NCBI RefSeq assembly: GCF_017815515.1
Contig: NZ_CP072611.1
Coordinates: forward strand, 3,534,001-3,598,000
Reading direction: 5' to 3'
DNA: 64,000 nt
Origin: Aureimonas populi
GTDB taxonomy: Bacteria > Pseudomonadota > Alphaproteobacteria > Rhizobiales > Rhizobiaceae
Position numbers and translations under genes: made by a program. Below the pieces are notes generated by a model. The model saw nothing but the letters and a program-made list of their open reading frames with translations. It did not search any database and was not told the origin of the DNA. This document shows, piece by piece, positions 7,881 to 16,707 of this stretch. Each line of letters begins with the position of its first letter. Positions within the stretch are counted from its first letter, which is position 1.

Positions 7881-10000
7881 CAGTAAGGGGCCTCCACCGA
7901 ACCGAGATTGACGTAGACGCTCTTCACCCGCGTATGCGCCTCCAGCGCCGCGCGGCCGTTCTCGCGCCCCAGCCCCGAGCACTTCACCCCTCCGAAGGGC
8001 AGCTCGATGGGCGTCAGGTTGTAGGCGTTGATCCAGGTGGTGCCGGCCTCCAGCCGCGCGATGACGCGGTGGGCACGCGCCATGTCGCGCGTGAAGACAC
8101 CGGCCGCCAGACCGAAATCGGTGGCGTTGGCCCGCGCGATCACCTCCTCCTCATCGGTGAAGGAGAGGACACTCATGACCGGGCCGAAGATTTCCTCGCG
8201 CGCGATGCGCATCTCGTCCTGCGCCTCGAACACCGAGGGCGAGACGAAGAAGCCGCGACCGAGCGCGCCTTGCGTCACCCGCCCGCCTTCCACCACGGCC
8301 CGCGCGCCCTCGCGCCGGGCGATGTCGAGATAGGACAGGACCTTGCGCATATGGCCCTCCGAGATCAGCGCGCCGACCTGCGTGGCCATGTCCTGCGGGT
8401 CGCCCACCACCATGGCCCTCGTGCGCCCGGCCAGCTTGTCGAGGAAGGCGGCCTTCACCCGCTCGTGCACGAACACGCGCGTGCCGTTGGAGCAGACCTC
8501 GCCCGCCGAGTAGAAATTGGCCAGCATGGCCGCGCCCACGGCATCGTCGAGGCTGGCGTCGTCGAACACGACGAGCGGCGACTTGCCGCCCAGTTCCAGC
8601 GTCACCTGCTTCAGGCTGGAGGCGGCGTCCGCCATCACATTGCGGCCGGTGCCGACCTCACCGGTCAGCGAGATCTTGGCGATCTGCGGATGGCGCGAGA
8701 GGAGCCGGCCGGTGGAGGCATCGCCCTGCACCACGTTGAAGACGCCCGCCGGCACGCCGGCCTCCGTCATGATCTCGGCAAGCCTTGCGGCCGAGAGCGG
8801 CGTCAGCTCCGCCGGCTTGAAGATCATCGCATTGCCCGCCGCCAGCGCGGGCGCCGCCTTCCAGCAGGCGATCTGGATCGGATAGTTCCACGCGCCAATA
8901 CCCGCGACCACGCCCAGCGGCTCGCGCCGCGTATAGCCGAAGGCGGAAGGGCCGAGGTCCACATGCTCGCCGGCAAGGCCGGCGGCCAGCCCGGCGAAAT
9001 ATTCCAGGCAATCGGCGCCGGACGCCGCATCCGCCACCAGCGTTTCCTGGATCGGCTTGCCCGTGTCGCGGGTTTCCAGCCGCGAAAGCTCCTCGTTGCG
9101 CTCGCGCATCAGCGCGACGACGCGGTGCAGGACGCGCCCGCGCTCGGCGCCGGTCATCGCGCCCCACACCGCCTGGCCCTTGCGCGCGGCCTCGACGGCC
9201 GCCTCGATCTCGGCCTCGCCGGCCACCTCCACCTCGGCCAGCACCTCCCCGGTCGCGGGATCGATGGTGGTGAAGGTCTCGGCCGCCCGCGCGGGCAGAT
9301 AGGCTCCGCCGACATGGCTGGACAGAAGGCGCACGCCCCGCAAGCGCACGGGAGCCGGCACGCCTTCCTCCCCGCCCTGCCGGCGCGGCCGCGCGGCGGC
9401 GATCCTTGCATCGGCGTAGTCGGTGGCGATGCGGCGCGCCTGCGCGCCGTGCTCGGGCTCCGCGAGGCCCGACAGCGTCGAGCGCAGCCAGAGCCCGTCG
9501 ATCAGCGCGGCGATGGAGGCGGCGATCTCCCGGGCGTCCTCCTCGTGCACCAGCGCGCGCAGATCGTGGCGAAGGTTGGAAAGCGTGCGCTCGCCATAGA
9601 CGCGCTGGACGCGCTTGAGCCGCTCCGAATGCAGCACCTGCCCCCAGAAGGCGAGCCAGACGCTGCCGGTCCGCGCGTCGAATTCCTCCGGCGCCAGCGT
9701 GGCGTCGATCACCGCCTGCACCCGCTCGCGCGGCGTGCGCGCCTGCGCCAGGCGCTGGCGCAGGCCCTTCGCCACCCGACCGGCCAGATGGCGCAGCGTC
9801 GCCTCCAGGAGCCCGTCCTTGTCGCCGAAATAATGCGACACGAGGCTGGGCGCCACGCCTGCACGGCCCGCGATCTCGGCGAGCGTGGAGGCCTGGAAGC
9901 CGATTTCGCCAAGCGCCGCGACAGTCGCGTCGATCAACTGGCGGCGGCGCAGTTCGTCGGCGCGCGCACCGGGCGCGCCAGTGATATCCATGTCCATCAT
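7880..10000 (-). CDS. betI-betB: BetI regulator and betaine aldehyde dehydrogenase BetB in one continuous frame
   Basis: One open frame of 706 codons encodes two normally separate proteins. Residues 1 to about 208 are a TetR-family choline-responsive repressor like BetI (helix-turn-helix [25 protein letters not shown]; later [24 protein letters not shown]). From about residue 225 it is a full BetB aldehyde dehydrogenase oxidising betaine aldehyde to glycine betaine: NAD-binding GAWNYPIQ, catalytic Glu in LELGGKSP and catalytic Cys in GEVCSNGTR. No stop codon separates the halves. Codon 214 is a GTG preceded by a strong Shine-Dalgarno, so a separate 493-residue BetB could also be made. ATG 10000 has GGAAG upstream. 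betA follows with overlapping stop and start. Confidence 0.85.
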   Translation of the reverse strand: MMDMDITGAPGARADELRRRQLIDATVAALGEIGFQASTLAEIAGRAGVAPSLVSHYFGDKDGLLEATLRHLAGRVAKGLRQRLAQARTPRERVQAVIDATLAPEEFDARTGSVWLAFWGQVLHSERLKRVQRVYGERTLSNLRHDLRALVHEEDAREIAASIAALIDGLWLRSTLSGLAEPEHGAQARRIATDYADARIAAARPRRQGGEEGVPAPVRLRGVRLLSSHVGGAYLPARAAETFTTIDPATGEVLAEVEVAGEAEIEAAVEAARKGQAVWGAMTGAERGRVLHRVVALMRERNEELSRLETRDTGKPIQETLVADAASGADCLEYFAGLAAGLAGEHVDLGPSAFGYTRREPLGVVAGIGAWNYPIQIACWKAAPALAAGNAMIFKPAELTPLSAARLAEIMTEAGVPAGVFNVVQGDASTGRLLSRHPQIAKISLTGEVGTGRNVMADAASSLKQVTLELGGKSPLVVFDDASLDDAVGAAMLANFYSAGEVCSNGTRVFVHERVKAAFLDKLAGRTRAMVVGDPQDMATQVGALISEGHMRKVLSYLDIARREGARAVVEGGRVTQGALGRGFFVSPSVFEAQDEMRIAREEIFGPVMSVLSFTDEEEVIARANATDFGLAAGVFTRDMARAHRVIARLEAGTTWINAYNLTPIELPFGGVKCSGLGRENGRAALEAHTRVKSVYVNLGSVEAPY
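9359..9373 (-). promoter_or_regulatory. Internal ribosome-binding site and GTG start for BetB
   Basis: On the minus strand GGGGAGG (9373-9367) stands five bases before an in-frame GTG (9361-9359) exactly at the BetI/BetB junction. This is close to an ideal start signal and would begin a 493-residue protein, about normal BetB length. It decides whether BetB is made alone, as a fusion, or both. Confidence 0.6.
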
Positions 10001-10019
10001 GCCGCTTCCATAGCATCAA

Positions 10020-10035
10020 TTGAACGATCATTCAA
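10020..10035. promoter_or_regulatory. Putative BetI operator, betI-proximal
   Basis: TTGAACGATCATTCAA: six-base arms around a GATC centre, five of six positions symmetric. It lies 20 bases upstream of the betI-betB start and matches the second, perfect copy near the choline-binding protein gene. Its position suits autoregulation by BetI. Confidence 0.6.
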
Positions 10036-10116
10036 CGACGCGCTGCCCTTGCCAACAGACCTTCGGCGACGCCCTGTCGGTCATCTATCAAGTTTCGCGG
10101 CCTTGGGATCTATATA

Positions 10117-10132
10117 TTGAACAGCCGTTCAA
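10117..10132. promoter_or_regulatory. Putative BetI operator, perfect palindromic copy
   Basis: TTGAACAGCCGTTCAA: perfect TTGAAC/GTTCAA arms with a four-base spacer, 97 bases from the first copy (centre to centre) and 89 bases upstream of the choline-binding protein start. Together the pair would let one repressor control both divergent choline transcripts. Confidence 0.65.
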
Positions 10133-10220
10133 CCGACGCTTTTGACAAACCGCACGGCATCGGCGACCTTCGTTCGCCTGCAATCCCGCCGACCCTTCGG
10201 CCTCTGCAAAAGGACCTGCC

Positions 10221-11174
10221 GTGCCGCTTTTCCGTCATCGCCGACTTCTTGCCGCATCGATGCTGGCTGCGGGGCTTTTCGCCTCGTCCGCTTTCGCCGC
10301 AGAGCCCGATGCTTGCCGCGCCGTGCGGCTGGCCGATGTCGGCTGGACCGACATCACCGCGACGACGGCGACCGCCTCCGTGGTGCTCGAGGCGCTCGGC
10401 TACCAGCCGCAGACCAGCATCCTCGCCCTGCCCGTCACCTTCGCCTCGCTTGCCAACGGCGACATCGACGTCTTCCTCGGCAACTGGATGCCCACCATGG
10501 AGGCCGATATCGCGCCCTACCGCGACGACGGGCGCATCGAGGTGGTGCGCACCAATCTGGAAGGGGCGAAATACACGCTCGCCGTGCCGCGCTACCTCTA
10601 CGAGGCGGGCCTCGACGACTTCTCCAAGATCGACGAGTTCCGCGAAGAACTGGGCGGGCGCATCTACGGCATCGAGCCCGGCAATGACGGCAACCGGCTG
10701 ATCCTGGACATGATCGAGGCGGACCAGTTCGGCCTTTCCGGCTTCGAGCTGGTGGAATCCTCCGAGCAGGGGATGCTGAGCCAGGTGGCGCGCCAGACGC
10801 GCGCCGAGCAGCCCATCGTTTTCCTCGGCTGGGAACCGCACCCGATGAACGCCAATTTCGAGATCGAGTATCTGGAAGGCGGCGACGAGGTGTTCGGCCC
10901 CGATCTCGGCGGCGCGGTGGTGGACACCAACACGCGTGCGAACTACGCGCAGGAATGCCCGAATGTCGGCGCGTTCCTGGCCAATCTCGCCTTCACGCTG
11001 GAGATGGAGAACGAGATCATGGGCGCGATCCTGAACGACGGGGCGCAGCCGGAGGACGCCGCGCGGGAGTGGCTGGCCGCCCATACCGAGGTTCTCGACG
11101 CCTGGCTGGAGGGCGTCACCACCTTCACCGGCGAGCCGGGCCTGGAAAGGGTCCGCGCGGCGATTGCCGGATAG
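10221..11174 (+). CDS. choX: Choline ABC transporter substrate-binding protein
   Basis: A 317-residue periplasmic choline/betaine-binding protein of the OpuAC/ProX type. Residues 1-27 form a signal peptide (LLAASMLAAGLFASSAFA). The mature protein keeps family blocks: DVGWTDITATTATA, FLGNWMPTM, GIEPGNDGNRLI and FLGWEPHPMNA, the last contributing the aromatic cage that holds the trimethylammonium group. The start is GTG 10221 with AAAGGA upstream. It is divergent from betI-betB-betA with two putative BetI operators between. Unusually, no permease (choW) or ATPase (choV) gene follows; a terminator closes the transcript right after the stop, so the other subunits must be encoded elsewhere. Confidence 0.9.
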   Translation: MPLFRHRRLLAASMLAAGLFASSAFAAEPDACRAVRLADVGWTDITATTATASVVLEALGYQPQTSILALPVTFASLANGDIDVFLGNWMPTMEADIAPYRDDGRIEVVRTNLEGAKYTLAVPRYLYEAGLDDFSKIDEFREELGGRIYGIEPGNDGNRLILDMIEADQFGLSGFELVESSEQGMLSQVARQTRAEQPIVFLGWEPHPMNANFEIEYLEGGDEVFGPDLGGAVVDTNTRANYAQECPNVGAFLANLAFTLEMENEIMGAILNDGAQPEDAAREWLAAHTEVLDAWLEGVTTFTGEPGLERVRAAIAG

Positions 11175-11182
11175 CACGAACA

Positions 11183-11212
11183 GGGGCGCCGCAAGGCGCC
11201 CTTTTCTTTTTC
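11183..11212 (+). terminator. Rho-independent terminator after choX
   Basis: A perfect seven-base stem GGGCGCC/GGCGCCC with a GCAA tetraloop is followed by TTTTCTTTTT. It begins eight bases after the choX stop, confirming choX as a single-gene transcript. Confidence 0.85.
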
Positions 11213-11213
11213 G

Positions 11214-11567
11214 TCAGAGGCAGGTGGACAGCACCGTCACCATGGCGAAGTTCCACACCGTCGTGGCGCCGGCCAGCGCCGTCAGCGCCAGGCCGGCGAC
11301 GAGAAGGAAGCGGGACATCCTGTCGCCCGCCGTGAAGAGCCGCCGCATGGCGACGAACAGGGCGGCGAGCGCGGCGAGGCTGAGAAGCCACGCCCCCACC
11401 AGCGCCGCGCGCTGGAGCGTGACCGGGCCGAGCGCGACCTCCTCCCACCCATAGGCGCAGCCGAAGGACAGGAGCGTATAGAGCCCGACAAAGGCCGCGC
11501 TCCACAGGATGAAGCCGGCCAGCAGCAGAAAGGAGGCGGCGCGAGGGTTGGCGGCTGACACGCGCAT
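11214..11567 (-). CDS. Small three-helix membrane protein of the oxidase operon
   Basis: A 117-residue hydrophobic protein with three likely membrane helices (about residues 12-32, 45-68 and 82-108). ATG 11567 overlaps the stop of the oxidase I-III gene (ATGA), so it is the last gene of the cytochrome oxidase operon. I do not recognise a named family. Position and topology suggest an accessory or subunit-IV-like protein of the oxidase, but no copper or haem ligand motif is visible. It ends two bases beyond the choX terminator on the opposite strand. Confidence 0.65.
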   Translation of the reverse strand: MRVSAANPRAASFLLLAGFILWSAAFVGLYTLLSFGCAYGWEEVALGPVTLQRAALVGAWLLSLAALAALFVAMRRLFTAGDRMSRFLLVAGLALTALAGATTVWNFAMVTVLSTCL

Positions 11568-14116
11568 CACGCCGGCCCCACGGCCACGAGCGTGGGCAGG
11601 AGAACCGCCAGCCCCAGGGCGACGAGCGCCGTCAGCGCCGTATAGTCGTGCCAGAGCTGGCCGATCGTCAGCGCGCCTCGCCGGTTGGGCGAGACATAGC
11701 CCAGCTTGCAGCGCTGGAAGCCGACGCCCGCCAGCAGCAGCCCGACGAAGCTCTGCATCGCCACATAGGAGAGGAGCGCCAGCGTCACCGCCGCATAGGC
11801 GTGCGCCGTCGGGTCCGGCAGGTGGTAGGCGAGGATCAGCGCCAGCGCCGAAAGGGCGACGGCGTGCGCCACCGCGCAGCCGATCAGCGAGATGTTCCGC
11901 CGCGGATGGCCGGCCCGGTTGAGCGCGGCGGCATGGCGCCCGGCCGTGGCCGCGAAGAACACCGCGCCCAAGACGATGACGATCAGCCCACGCCCGGTGC
12001 GCATCAGCTCCGGTGGCGGCCAGGAGGGCGCCACGAGCCAGAGGAACAGGGCCCCGAAGAGGAGCGAGCCGAACAGCGAAAGATTGGCGATGAGAACCCC
12101 CGCCATCGCCCAGACCGCCGGCGAGGCCTCCGTCTCTTCGGCCACGGGCACGGATCGGCCGCGCCCGATGGGCAGAGGCCCGTAATCGACGAGATTGCCC
12201 TGCCCGCGCGTCCACAGGAGCAGCGTGGCAACGGTGGCGAGGAAGGCGAAAGGCGTCAGCCAGTAAAGGCTGAACAGCAGGGACAGGAAGATGGTGGAGG
12301 TGACGAGCGCCGTCCAGAGCGGCAGGAAAGTGCGCCGGGGCAGCACCACCACGCTCTCGGCCGCCCCCGTCACGGGGTGCACGCGCAGCGTCTCCTGCCA
12401 ATTGTTGCGCGTGAAGGCGAGATAGCCCTCGCCCGCCGCAAGCCGCCGCCCGAGGTCCGGCGACTGGCGCAGCGGCTCGCGCGACTGCACATGGGGCAGC
12501 GAGGCGAAGGCATAGGAGGGCGGCGGCACGGGCGTCGCCCATTCCAGCGTCTTGGCCTCCCAGGGGTTGCGCGGCGCACGCTTGGCGAAGCGCAATTGCA
12601 GGATCATGTCGACGACGAAAAGGATGAAGCCCATCGTCATGACGAACCCGCCCACCGAGGAGAGGAGGTTGAGCCACGTCCATCCTGCCTCGGCGGGATA
12701 GGAATCGATCCTGCGCGGCATTCCCCTCAGTCCCGTCAGGTGCATCAGGAAGAAGGTCGCGTTGAAGCCCACGAAGATCAGCCAGAACGCCACCTTGCCG
12801 AGGCCGAAGGACGACATGCGGCCGGTGACGTGCGGCAGCCAGTAATAGGCCGCCGCCAGCATGGGAAAGACGAAGCCGCCGACGAGCACGTAATGCAGGT
12901 GCGCGACCACGAAATAGGTGTCGTGCGCCTGCCAGTCGAACGGCACCACCGCCACCATCACCCCCGTCAGCCCGCCGCACACGAAGACGAAGAAGAAGCC
13001 GAAGACGTAGAGCATGGGCAGCTTGAGCTGCGGCCGCCCGTCCAGGAGCGTCGCCAGCCAGGCGAAGATCTGCACCGCCGTGGGAATGGCGACCAGCGCC
13101 GAGGCGGCCGAGAAGAAGGCGAGCGCCAGATGCGGGATGCCCACCGTGAACATGTGGTGCACCCACAGGCCGAAGGAGATGAACCCCACAGCGATGACCG
13201 AGACCACGATCCAGGTGTAGCCGACGATCTCGCGCCTCGCCAGCGCCGGGATCATGGTGGAAAGCGCGCCGGCCGCCGGCAGGAAGATGATGTAGACCTC
13301 CGGATGGCCGAACAGCCAGAAGAGGTGCTGCCACAGAAGCGAGTCCCCGCCCCGCACGGGGTCGAAGAAGGGGATGTCGAAAGCGCGCTCCACCTCCAGG
13401 AAGATCGAGCCGAGAATGAGCGGCGGGAAGCCCACCAGCATCATCCCGGCGGTGACGAGCAGGTACCAGCCGAGCAGCGGCATCTTGTCGAGCGACATGC
13501 CGGGCGCACGCATGGTCAGGATCGTGACCACGATTTCCACCGCCGCCGCGATGGCGGAAATCTCCACGAAAGTGATGCCCAGCAGCCAGACGTCGGCATT
13601 GATGCCGGGCGAATACACGCCGGACGACAGCGGCGTGTACATGAACCAGCCGCTGTCCGGCGCCACGCCCGCCGCCATGGCGGCCAGCAGGATCGACCCG
13701 CCGAAGATGTAGCACCAGAAGCCGTAGGCCCCCAGGCGCGGAAAGGCGAGGTCGCGCGCGCCCAGGATCTTCGGCAGCATGTAGATGGCGAACCCCTCGA
13801 ACATCGGAATGGCGAAGAGGAACATCATCACCGTGCCGTGCATGGTGAAGATCTGGTTGTAGTAGTCCGGGCCCACGAAGGCGCTGTTGGGCGTGGCGAG
13901 CTGCGCGCGGATCAGCATGGAAAGCACGCCGCCGACCGCGAAGAAGAAGAAGGCGGCCAGCATGAAGCGGCGGCCGATGATGGTGTGGTTCACCGCCGCC
14001 AGCCGCCCGAGGCCCGGCTCCGTCTTCCAGATTTCGTGCAGGGCGCGGTGCAGCCGGACGGGGTCGGGCTTGGGCGCGGATGCGAAGGGGGTCTCGATAT
14101 CGGGAACGCGGCTCAC
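11567..14116 (-). CDS. ctaD: Cytochrome c oxidase, fused subunits I and III
   Basis: An 849-residue inner-membrane protein carrying haem-copper oxidase subunit I (about residues 35-560) fused to a subunit III-like helical region (about 620-849). Metal ligands are intact: His93 for the low-spin haem, GHPEVY with His271 and the cross-link Tyr275, the CuB pair His320-His321, and His406/His408 in VAHLHYV. The fusion is the arrangement known from caa3-type enzymes. It reduces oxygen to water and pumps protons. Start ATG 14116 overlaps the end of the subunit II gene by four bases, and its stop overlaps the small membrane-protein gene. Confidence 0.95.
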   Translation of the reverse strand: MSRVPDIETPFASAPKPDPVRLHRALHEIWKTEPGLGRLAAVNHTIIGRRFMLAAFFFFAVGGVLSMLIRAQLATPNSAFVGPDYYNQIFTMHGTVMMFLFAIPMFEGFAIYMLPKILGARDLAFPRLGAYGFWCYIFGGSILLAAMAAGVAPDSGWFMYTPLSSGVYSPGINADVWLLGITFVEISAIAAAVEIVVTILTMRAPGMSLDKMPLLGWYLLVTAGMMLVGFPPLILGSIFLEVERAFDIPFFDPVRGGDSLLWQHLFWLFGHPEVYIIFLPAAGALSTMIPALARREIVGYTWIVVSVIAVGFISFGLWVHHMFTVGIPHLALAFFSAASALVAIPTAVQIFAWLATLLDGRPQLKLPMLYVFGFFFVFVCGGLTGVMVAVVPFDWQAHDTYFVVAHLHYVLVGGFVFPMLAAAYYWLPHVTGRMSSFGLGKVAFWLIFVGFNATFFLMHLTGLRGMPRRIDSYPAEAGWTWLNLLSSVGGFVMTMGFILFVVDMILQLRFAKRAPRNPWEAKTLEWATPVPPPSYAFASLPHVQSREPLRQSPDLGRRLAAGEGYLAFTRNNWQETLRVHPVTGAAESVVVLPRRTFLPLWTALVTSTIFLSLLFSLYWLTPFAFLATVATLLLWTRGQGNLVDYGPLPIGRGRSVPVAEETEASPAVWAMAGVLIANLSLFGSLLFGALFLWLVAPSWPPPELMRTGRGLIVIVLGAVFFAATAGRHAAALNRAGHPRRNISLIGCAVAHAVALSALALILAYHLPDPTAHAYAAVTLALLSYVAMQSFVGLLLAGVGFQRCKLGYVSPNRRGALTIGQLWHDYTALTALVALGLAVLLPTLVAVGPA

Positions 14117-14814
14117 TGACCGGCCTCCTGCGCGGCAAGGGCCGCCTCGTAGTCTTCAGGCGGGTGTGCGACGACGGTAAAGCTCATGGCGGCGTGACCG
14201 AACCCGCAATATTCGGAGCAGATACCGCCATAGGTCCCTTCCGTGTCGGCTTCGATGCGCAGGATGTTGGTGTGGCCGGGAATGGCGTCCAGCTTGCCGC
14301 CGAGGCGCGGCACCCAGAAGGAATGGATCACGTCCCGCGAGGTGATGACGACATCCACCGGCCGCCCGGCCGGAATGTGCAGCACGTCCACGCTTTCCCC
14401 CGCCCCTTCCGCATCGGGGTAGCGGAAGGTCCACTGCCAGCGGCGCGCCTCGGCCTCCACGCGCACCAGCCCCTCCGCCTCCGGATGCGCCAGCAGGCGT
14501 TCTCCGCCCGCCAGCGCATAGAAGAGAAGCGCGGTGAGCACCGTCAGCGGCATGACGAAGCCGCCATAGAGGAGCCAGCGGAAGCCCGCCCTCTCGCTCC
14601 AGCGCCATTGCGGCTTGAGGAACGCCAGCGCGAACAGCACCATCACCAGGAGGAAGAGCAGCGTCGCCCCCACCAGCATGACGTTCCAGATCTGCGCGAT
14701 ATGGGCGGCGGCCGGCCCGGCCGGGTCCAGCGCGGAGAGCGGCCCCCCGCAGGCGGCGAGGGAAAGGCCGGCCAGCGCGAGGGTGCCAATTCTCGCCGCG
14801 CGCGATAGGTTCAC
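14113..14814 (-). CDS. ctaC: Cytochrome c oxidase subunit II (CuA lipoprotein)
   Basis: A 233-residue subunit II that accepts electrons from cytochrome c. GTG 14814 gives a lipoprotein signal peptide with lipobox LAAC (Cys22), two membrane helices (about 45-68 and 85-105) and a periplasmic cupredoxin domain. The CuA site is complete: His in DVIHSFWVP, then Cys199-x-Glu-x-Cys203-xxx-His207-xx-Met210. No fused cytochrome c domain is present, so this is not the long caa3 form. Only 24 bases separate it from the divergent DUF2231 gene; transcription probably comes from the upstream ctaG/copD genes, reading through that opposing gene. Confidence 0.9.
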   Translation of the reverse strand: MNLSRAARIGTLALAGLSLAACGGPLSALDPAGPAAAHIAQIWNVMLVGATLLFLLVMVLFALAFLKPQWRWSERAGFRWLLYGGFVMPLTVLTALLFYALAGGERLLAHPEAEGLVRVEAEARRWQWTFRYPDAEGAGESVDVLHIPAGRPVDVVITSRDVIHSFWVPRLGGKLDAIPGHTNILRIEADTEGTYGGICSEYCGFGHAAMSFTVVAHPPEDYEAALAAQEAGQ

Positions 14815-14838
14815 CCTCGAACCGGAGATCTGCCCGCC

Positions 14839-15339
14839 ATGTCGAAATCCAAGAATTCCAGCAACCCGATCATCGCCGATATCGCGGAGCACGACATCCA
14901 GTCCGCCGTCGCGGTGGCCGGGCATCCGCTTCACGCGATGAGCGTGCACTTTCCCATCGTCCTCGTCATCGCCACGCTCGGCTGCGACCTGATCTACTGG
15001 TTCTCGGGCGACCCGTTCTTCCTGCGCGCGGGCGTCTGGACGGCCGGCTTCGCGTTCGTCTCGGGCGTGGCGGCCGGCATGGTGGGCACCGCCGAGCTGA
15101 TCCTGGTGAAAGGCATCCGCATCCGCGCCGCGAGCTGGACGCACGCCGTCGCGGCCATGACGCTGATCTCCATCGCCGGCGCCAACTGGGGCGTGCGTCT
15201 GGTCGATCCGGCTCAGGTTCTGCCGCTCGGCCTGTTCCTGTCGGTCATCGCGTCCGGCGTCACCGGGCTTGCGGGCTGGTACGGGGGCAAGCTGGTGTTC
15301 GATCATGGCATCGGCATCGTGATTTCGGAAGACGGCTGA
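14839..15339 (+). CDS. DUF2231 membrane protein
   Basis: A 166-residue protein of the DUF2231 family, recognised by GHPLHAMSVHFPIVLVI (about residues 28-44) and four membrane helices with WTHAVAAMTLI in the third. Function is not established; such proteins often sit beside copper-oxidase or haem genes and could bind haem or metal through the conserved His residues. It is the only plus-strand gene inside the minus-strand oxidase cluster: its start is 24 bases from ctaC and its last 37 bases overlap the copD-like gene tail to tail. Start ATG 14839. Confidence 0.8.
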   Translation: MSKSKNSSNPIIADIAEHDIQSAVAVAGHPLHAMSVHFPIVLVIATLGCDLIYWFSGDPFFLRAGVWTAGFAFVSGVAAGMVGTAELILVKGIRIRAASWTHAVAAMTLISIAGANWGVRLVDPAQVLPLGLFLSVIASGVTGLAGWYGGKLVFDHGIGIVISEDG

Positions 15340-15824
15340 GGCGCAAAGCCCAGCCATTGCCCTAGCCCCCCGGGGCGCATCAGCCCGGCGGGAATGCCGA
15401 GCTCTTCCATGGTCGGCTTGGCGAGGACGGCGACGAGAATGCCGGCGACGACAAGCGCCACGAGCGACATGCCCAGCGCCATGCGCCACAGCGGATAGGT
15501 GCCATCCTCCTTGAACACCTCCACCACCGAGGCGCCCGCGCGGATATGCAGCTTGGCGAGGACGCCGACGAGCAGGAGCTTGATCGCGAACCAGAAGGTG
15601 AAGGTCTCACGCGCGAAGATCAGCGCCGTGCCCGTGCCGATGGCGATGAAGGCGGCCGGCGAGATCACCACCACGAAGGCGAAGCGGGTGATCTTCTGCA
15701 ACTCGTAAAGAGGCTCGCCGGCAAGCCCCGGCGTGCGCCTGGCCAGCATGGCCGGCACCGTGATGAGACCCGCGCACCAGATAGACAACGCGATGATATG
15801 GAAGGCCTTGAGCCAGACGATCAT
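15303..15824 (-). CDS. CopD-like four-helix membrane protein
   Basis: A 173-residue inner-membrane protein resembling the CopD/HemJ-like superfamily: MIVWLKAFHIIALSIWCAGL at the start, RFAFVVVISPAAFIAIGTG, then WFAIKLLLVGVLAKLHIRAG. Conserved His10 and His in AKLHIRAG are likely haem or copper ligands. ATG 15824 overlaps the ctaG stop by four bases, so it is translated with the copper-assembly protein. A role in copper delivery or haem handling for the oxidase is inferred from the neighbours. The C-terminal tail overlaps the opposing DUF2231 gene. Confidence 0.75.
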   Translation of the reverse strand: MIVWLKAFHIIALSIWCAGLITVPAMLARRTPGLAGEPLYELQKITRFAFVVVISPAAFIAIGTGTALIFARETFTFWFAIKLLLVGVLAKLHIRAGASVVEVFKEDGTYPLWRMALGMSLVALVVAGILVAVLAKPTMEELGIPAGLMRPGGLGQWLGFAPQPSSEITMPMP

Positions 15825-16576
15825 CGAGACGGCGCGCTCCCGGCGGCAGCGCCGCGCAGGGCCGAAGCCGCGAAGGCGAGCGCGGCGACGAGGTAGGGCA
15901 GCGCGCCCGGCGCCCACATGATGAGGCCGGCAAGCTGCTGGTCCGCCAGCGGGGTGAGGCCGAAGGGCTCGGTCGAGAGCGCGTGCGCGGTATAGAGCGG
16001 GCGCGGCGCGAAGGTGATGAGCGCGCCCAGAAGGCCCATCTGCATCATCGCCGCCAGCAGCGTCACGGGCGCCGTCATCGCGGCGTGGCGGCCCGAAAGC
16101 GCGCTGGACCAGAAGAGGAGGGCCGAGCCGAGAAGGCTGAGCTGCATCAGCCAGTAGAGCGCATCCGAGCGCAAGGCCGCCTCGTACGGAATCGGCGCAT
16201 GCCAGAACCAGAGGGCGAAGGCGTGGATCAGGAGCCACAGCGCCGGATAGGGCAGCGCCATGCGCGCGCGCCAGGGGTTGGCGAGCGCGAGCAGCGGCGC
16301 GGCCACCGCCACGAGCAGCACGTGATGGGCGACACGCGCCGAGAAGAGCGCGGCCGAAAGCGCGCAGAGCGGAGAGACGAAGGCGACGACGAGCGTTGCC
16401 CAGCCGAGCCAGAAGAAGGCGCGCTCGCGCCCCTCCCCCTTGGGCACGAAGGTCAGATACAGCGCCGGCACCAGAGCCAGAAGGCCGATGAGGACCGGAT
16501 CCAGCGTCCAGCGCATCCAAAGCTCGCCCGGCAGCGGCGGCGCTCCGCAGAACGGCAGGACGACCGTTTCCCTCAT
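15821..16576 (-). CDS. ctaG: Cytochrome c oxidase assembly protein, caa3-type CtaG
   Basis: A 251-residue polytopic membrane protein of the caa3_CtaG family, with about seven hydrophobic segments and the family's conserved WFWHAPIPYEAAL block, HHVLLVAVAAPLLAL and MGLLGALITFAPRPLY. Such proteins assist copper-centre assembly of aa3/caa3 oxidases. It is the first gene of the oxidase cluster; 131 bases without a gene lie upstream and should hold the promoter. Start ATG 16576 is preceded by AGGA. Confidence 0.85.
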   Translation of the reverse strand: MRETVVLPFCGAPPLPGELWMRWTLDPVLIGLLALVPALYLTFVPKGEGRERAFFWLGWATLVVAFVSPLCALSAALFSARVAHHVLLVAVAAPLLALANPWRARMALPYPALWLLIHAFALWFWHAPIPYEAALRSDALYWLMQLSLLGSALLFWSSALSGRHAAMTAPVTLLAAMMQMGLLGALITFAPRPLYTAHALSTEPFGLTPLADQQLAGLIMWAPGALPYLVAALAFAASALRGAAAGSAPSR

Positions 16577-16707
16577 TCCTGAATTCCCCTCGTCAGCATT
16601 CCTCAGGCAAGTGTTAGCGCACTCGCGCCGAAGCTGTAGGCTTGGAACCCTTCAAAATGGCCGCACTCTCCGTTTTTTGACCGCAGGGGCCATGCGGCCA
16701 CACCGTT

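Noticed and set aside
7934..10120. A 728-codon plus-strand frame opposite betI-betB
   Set aside because: Shadow of the BetI/BetB frame; composition is Arg/His/Gly-rich and lacks any family signature.
11648..14119. An 823-codon frame opposite the CoxI-III gene
   Set aside because: Antisense shadow of a gene with intact metal ligands; no recognisable motif.
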